This document shows, in pieces, positions 62,409-64,000 of a stretch of 64,000 bases of DNA. The notes beneath the pieces were generated by a model that made no database searches, was not told where the DNA came from, and saw nothing but the letters and a program-made list of their open reading frames with translations. The translations under genes were made by a program, and so were the position numbers. Source of the DNA: Candidatus Avimonas caecicola (lineage in GTDB: Bacteria; Bacillota; Clostridia; Oscillospirales; Acutalibacteraceae); assembly GCA_904419875.1 (NCBI GenBank), contig CAJFTG010000005.1, positions 1-64,000 of the forward strand. The letters are read 5' to 3'. The stretch's first letter is position 1; each line of letters opens with the position of its first letter.

Positions 62409-63824
62409 TCATTCGATGGAAAATTCGTGCGTTTTCAAATCGGCGCGCAGAGTGAGCCGATGCCCCCCGTTGACGCGGGTGATCGTCAGGCCGTGCCCGC
62501 CTTCCAGGGCGGTCCGGCACTCCCCGCCGAAGGCCGGATGGGAATTGCGCAGGCGCATCAGCTCCAGCAGCCTTTTCACCACCGGCCGCTGTGTTTCCCG
62601 CGCCACCTCCTCCAGGGTATAGGCGTGGCGGTTGATATCCCGCCCCTGCCTGGTGGCCTCCAGCCGCTCAATGTCGTTGGCCCCGGCCAGGGCGCCGACA
62701 TAATACACCTGGGGGATGCCGGGGGCGAAAAACTGGATGGCCCGGGCGAGCAGGTACGCTTCGTCGTTGTTGCCAAGCGCGGAGTAATAGGTGCAGTTGA
62801 TCTGATAGATGTCGAGGTTGTTGTACGCCGCGGTGTTGTAGCTCTTTTTGACGTTCGCCCCCTTGGTGAACAGAAGCTCCCGCGTCTCCTCGATCTCCTG
62901 CTCGCTGAGCAGGTCGGCGACATCCACCACGCCGATCCCGTCGTGGGTGTCCAGGGTGGTGAACTGTTTGCGGGGGCAGATATCCAGCCAGTGCTTGAGC
63001 CGGTCGCCCCGCCCGGTGTACAGCGCGTGGAGCACCAGCATCGGCAGGGCGAAATCGTAAACCCAATATCCCCGCTGCGCCAGCTTGAGCTGGATGGAAT
63101 AGTGTTCGTGAATTTCGGGAAGAATATCCACGCCGTAAGGCTCCACGGTTTCCCGTATTTCCTCCAGCAGCTCCCACATCTCCGGCTCGATAAAGAAGCA
63201 GGAGGTATCCGGCTTTTTCACCGCGTAGGCGAAGGCGTCCAGGCGGATGAGCGCCGCGCCGCGCTCGCACATCGCTTTTACCGTGTCCCGGATAAACCGC
63301 CGGGTAAAGGGTTTCGACACGTCCAGGTCGATCTGTTCCTCCCCGAAGGTGCACCAGATTTCCTCTCTGGTGCCGTCCGCAAACTCCGCCGTGACAGAGG
63401 GAGCGCGGGGCTTGCGCTTGTAAATTTTGTCCACCTGCTCCCGGGTCGGCGCGCCGCCCGGCCAGAAGTCCTTATACCGGATAAATAAGTCTTTATAGGG
63501 AGAGGCGTCCTTGCGCTGCAGAAAATCCTGGAAGTATTCCGAGGAACGGGAAATATGGTTGACCATGAAGTCGAACATCAGGGGATGGGTCTCGGCAATG
63601 GCGGCGATGTCGCTGAAATCGCCGAACGCCTCGTCCACCCTGTCATACCGCATCGGGGCGAAGCCCCGGTCCGCAGAAGAGGGGAAAAACGGCAGGATAT
63701 GCACGCCGTCAACCGCCTCCCCGAAATACCGGTCCAGCACGGTTTTGAGCTCCTTCAGGTTCTTCCCCAGGCTGTCCGCATAGGTAATCAGCATGATTTT
63801 ATTGCGAAGCTTGCTGTTCTCCAT
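62409..63824 (-). CDS. gtfA: sucrose phosphorylase (GH13 subfamily 18)
   Basis: Splits sucrose with phosphate into glucose 1-phosphate and fructose, saving one ATP. 471 residues from ATG 63824 (AAAGGACGAG upstream). GH13 catalytic residues are visible: nucleophile Asp196 in IRLDAFAY, acid/base Glu237 in ILPEIHEH, and Asp295 in LDTHDGIGVVD. GVHILPFFPSSADRGF is typical of subfamily 18. Closely related phosphorylases for glucosylglycerate or sucrose 6'-phosphate cannot be fully excluded, but the fructokinase and GH32 nearby favour sucrose. It is the first gene of the locus in this window. Confidence 0.92.
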   Translation of the reverse strand: MENSKLRNKIMLITYADSLGKNLKELKTVLDRYFGEAVDGVHILPFFPSSADRGFAPMRYDRVDEAFGDFSDIAAIAETHPLMFDFMVNHISRSSEYFQDFLQRKDASPYKDLFIRYKDFWPGGAPTREQVDKIYKRKPRAPSVTAEFADGTREEIWCTFGEEQIDLDVSKPFTRRFIRDTVKAMCERGAALIRLDAFAYAVKKPDTSCFFIEPEMWELLEEIRETVEPYGVDILPEIHEHYSIQLKLAQRGYWVYDFALPMLVLHALYTGRGDRLKHWLDICPRKQFTTLDTHDGIGVVDVADLLSEQEIEETRELLFTKGANVKKSYNTAAYNNLDIYQINCTYYSALGNNDEAYLLARAIQFFAPGIPQVYYVGALAGANDIERLEATRQGRDINRHAYTLEEVARETQRPVVKRLLELMRLRNSHPAFGGECRTALEGGHGLTITRVNGGHRLTLRADLKTHEFSIE

Positions 63825-64000
63825 GTTTTGATCTCGTCCTTTCGAAGGTTCCGCCGCCAACAGCCTTTCCGGCCTCCGGCGCCGGGCCACACGGGGTAGC
63901 ATTCCCTGTATTCCGCCCGCTCATACCCCCGGCGTCCCAAAACCGGGGATTTCCGCCCCCTGCCCGTGCGGGCCCGTCCGGTTCCCGGCGCGGTGCGCCG
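63825..64000. other. upstream region of the sucrose locus, cut by window edge
   Basis: GC-rich, no gene and no convincing promoter. The CTGTATAC palindrome found before the GH32 gene is not repeated here. A promoter may lie beyond the window. Confidence 0.4.

Overview
The window looks like a chromosomal segment of a GC-rich, spore-forming anaerobic Firmicute, most like the gut Clostridia (Oscillospiraceae/Ruminococcaceae type). This is inferred from gene content: a DUF2508-BofA sporulation pair, a PyrK/PyrD class 1B dihydroorotate dehydrogenase, acetate kinase, a hexameric-type glutamate dehydrogenase, msmX-dependent type sugar importers, and TTGCCA/TATAAT-like vegetative promoters. No rRNA, tRNA, insertion sequence, phage gene or CRISPR array was seen.

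Left third (1-24 kb), housekeeping. A truncated acetate kinase lies at the edge, followed by tsf and rpsB, a small DUF6106-like membrane protein, the NAD(P)HX repair enzyme nnr and a lipoprotein. A long minus-strand pyrimidine operon (pyrC-rmuC-pyrF-carA-carB-pyrK-pyrD-ruvX, 17.1 to 6.7 kb) follows. Divergent from it is gdhA. Then come a DUF378 protein, a second complete acetate kinase, a lower-GC iron-sulfur-flavoprotein-like reductase and tmcAL. The most striking point here is that CarA has lost all three catalytic residues of its glutaminase site. Carbamoyl-phosphate synthase may therefore use free ammonia, next to a gene (gdhA) that also fixes ammonia.

Middle (24-49 kb), one minus-strand glycan-handling cluster. 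An AraC regulator and three related DUF4838-type proteins (cytoplasmic, lipoprotein and compact) flank two CUT1 ABC importers. Between and around these lie a DUF5696 secreted protein, a beta-propeller/Yip1 membrane protein, an unusually large binding protein fused to carbohydrate-binding-like domains, and three secreted surface proteins built from the same repeated sandwich-like module. No ATPase subunit is encoded. A Gfo/Idh/MocA-like oxidoreductase with its own promoter precedes the cluster. The substrate is unknown, and this is the best candidate for an undescribed system.

Right third (49-64 kb). DUF2508-bofA has a sigma-E-like promoter. A YgjP-like zinc metallopeptidase is followed by a sirtuin, and then by a radical-SAM DNA repair-linked protein that lacks its usual partner. 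The window ends with a sucrose locus on the minus strand: sucrose phosphorylase, importer (binding protein and two permeases), GH32 beta-fructosidase, LacI repressor and fructokinase. A perfect 17-bp palindrome overlaps the promoter of the GH32-lacI-fructokinase unit.

Many of the long spacers carry short tandem repeats, most with a unit of exactly 10 bp but with a different sequence each time. Start codons were chosen from ribosome-binding-site spacing, and several are TTG or GTG.
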